Shown: piece after piece, positions 63,316-64,000 of the stretch
Position numbering within the stretch: the stretch's first letter is position 1
Layout: each line of letters opens with the position of its first letter
NCBI GenBank assembly: GCA_947448025.1
Contig: CANFLV010000011.1
Location: 62,001 to 126,000, forward strand
From: Oxalobacteraceae bacterium
GTDB lineage: Bacteria; Pseudomonadota; Gammaproteobacteria; Burkholderiales; Burkholderiaceae_D
Direction of reading: 5' to 3'
Length of the DNA: 64,000 bases
Made by a program: the position numbers and the translations under genes
The notes under the pieces: model-generated
Database searches by the model: none
Told to the model about the DNA's origin: nothing
What the model saw: only the letters and a program-made list of their open reading frames with translations

Positions 63316-64000
63316 TTACACAAACTTGCGGCGCACGCCGGCACCGAACAGATTGCTTTCGCAGCGGCTGCACAAGCCTGGATGCGCCGCATGGCTGCCG
63401 ACGTCGGCACGGTAATGCCAGCAACGCTCGCATTTCTGCGCCGTCGATGCCGTCACCACGATGGCCTCAGATGCGCCATCGTTGACTTCCGTGGCTTGCG
63501 CCTGTGAAGTAATGAGGATGTACTTCAAGTCCTCGCCGAGGCTGTCGAGCAGCGCAAACTTTTCACCGTGAGCCGCGATCGTCACTTCCGCTTGCAGGGA
63601 CGAACCGATGGCGCCGGTGATGCGCAATTCTTCCAGCTGCTTGGTGACTTCGCCGCGCACTTCGCGCAAGGCCGTATAGCGCGCGAGCAGGGCGGCGTCG
63701 TCAGCGACGGCTGGCAGTGCGTAATACGTTTGCGTGAAGATGGTCTCGTCGCCGGCGGCATAGGCTTCCTTGGTCGCAAAGACGGCCCAGGCTTCTTCCG
63801 AGGTGAAGGACAGGATAGGCGCCATCAGCTTCAGGAGCGACTGCGTCAAATGCCAGATCGCGCTTTGCGCCGAACGACGGTCAGCCGACGTCGCGGCACT
63901 CGTGTAGAGGCGATCCTTGATCACGTCGAGGTAAAAGCCGCCGAGGTCTTCCGAGCAGTACATCTGCAGCTTGGCCACGACCGGATGGAATTCATAGATC
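63316..64000 (-). CDS. ileS: Isoleucyl-tRNA synthetase, C-terminal part (runs off the window)
   Basis: The frame is open to the right edge (…[22 protein letters not shown]), so only about 228 C-terminal residues are seen. Landmarks: [31 protein letters not shown] of the anticodon-binding domain and the C-terminal zinc ribbon [21 protein letters not shown] followed by SRC (four Cys). Class I synthetase for tRNA-Ile. The stretch 63257-63315 between it and lspA shows nothing special. Confidence 0.96.
   Translation of the reverse strand, partial: IYEFHPVVAKLQMYCSEDLGGFYLDVIKDRLYTSAATSADRRSAQSAIWHLTQSLLKLMAPILSFTSEEAWAVFATKEAYAAGDETIFTQTYYALPAVADDAALLARYTALREVRGEVTKQLEELRITGAIGSSLQAEVTIAAHGEKFALLDSLGEDLKYILITSQAQATEVNDGASEAIVVTASTAQKCERCWHYRADVGSHAAHPGLCSRCESNLFGAGVRRKFV

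Overview
The window is a GC-rich (by eye, not counted), gene-dense piece of a bacterial chromosome. It most resembles a betaproteobacterium of the order Burkholderiales, probably an Oxalobacteraceae relative (Herminiimonas, Janthinobacterium, Collimonas, Undibacterium). This rests on the combination of a PilL/ChpA-type CheA hybrid kinase, yqgE-ruvX-pyrR-pyrB-pyrC, the waaC-Kdo hydroxylase-waaA block, the pcm-like/rhodanese/tolC block, Bug/TctC receptors and ileS-lspA-coaBC-dut. Species cannot be fixed from the sequence alone. No rRNA, tRNA, CRISPR array, phage or intact transposase gene was seen.

Layout. 1-4469: 3' part of a large chemotaxis-type hybrid histidine kinase, convergent with a class I photolyase (4472-5941). 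6011-10572: yqgE, ruvX, pyrR, pyrB, a metal-ligand-less dihydroorotase homologue and a PlsC-type acyltransferase; apaH faces them. 11659-23789: a surface-polysaccharide locus. rfbBACD makes dTDP-L-rhamnose. manC, the Wzm/Wzt ABC exporter, gmd, rmd and two GT4 glycosyltransferases follow the plan of the Pseudomonas aeruginosa A-band (common polysaccharide antigen, D-rhamnan) cluster. A mutarotase-like gene ends the run. 24087-30253: a more AT-rich start with a WecA/WbpL-type initiating transferase and an H-NS-type protein, then manB/algC, waaC, a Kdo 3-hydroxylase and waaA. Together these could supply GDP-D-rhamnose, lipid-linked O-chain and Kdo-heptose inner core. 30302-35271: a TonB-dependent receptor divergent from a Fur-box-preceded feoA-feoB-small Cys-rich protein operon. 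35325-38486: pcm-like methyltransferase, rhodanese and TolC-family gene, then a TetR regulator. 38592-39635: an alpha/beta hydrolase.

39802-48252 is one co-directional (minus-strand) metabolic module: a GntR/FCD regulator with a perfect palindromic operator, two MmgE/PrpD paralogues, a complete tripartite tricarboxylate transporter (TctCBA), an unusual SDR and an AbrB-type membrane protein. 48391-49091 is a non-coding block with two 240-bp near-identical units that can form long hairpins. The hairpins show compensatory base changes and mutually complementary loops. A short palindromic element separates the units and a 28-bp tandem repeat follows them. The block lies between the GntR gene and a second photolyase locus (50537-52093 photolyase-like, DUF2256 mini-protein, Cry-DASH).

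52244-59907 is a sulfate-uptake locus (sbp, cysT, cysW, cysA, cysB) split by an inverted Tat-exported molybdenum hydroxylase pair (iorAB-like). 59927-64000 holds, on the minus strand, the ileS 3' end, lspA, coaBC, dut and a lipoprotein with a degenerate M48 peptidase motif.

Strongest candidate for something undescribed: the duplicated hairpin units at 48391-49020. They keep stem pairing through compensatory substitutions and carry an 11-nt loop-loop complementarity, which suggests a structured RNA or a structure-selected mobile element. All computational statements were made by reading; no database search was run.
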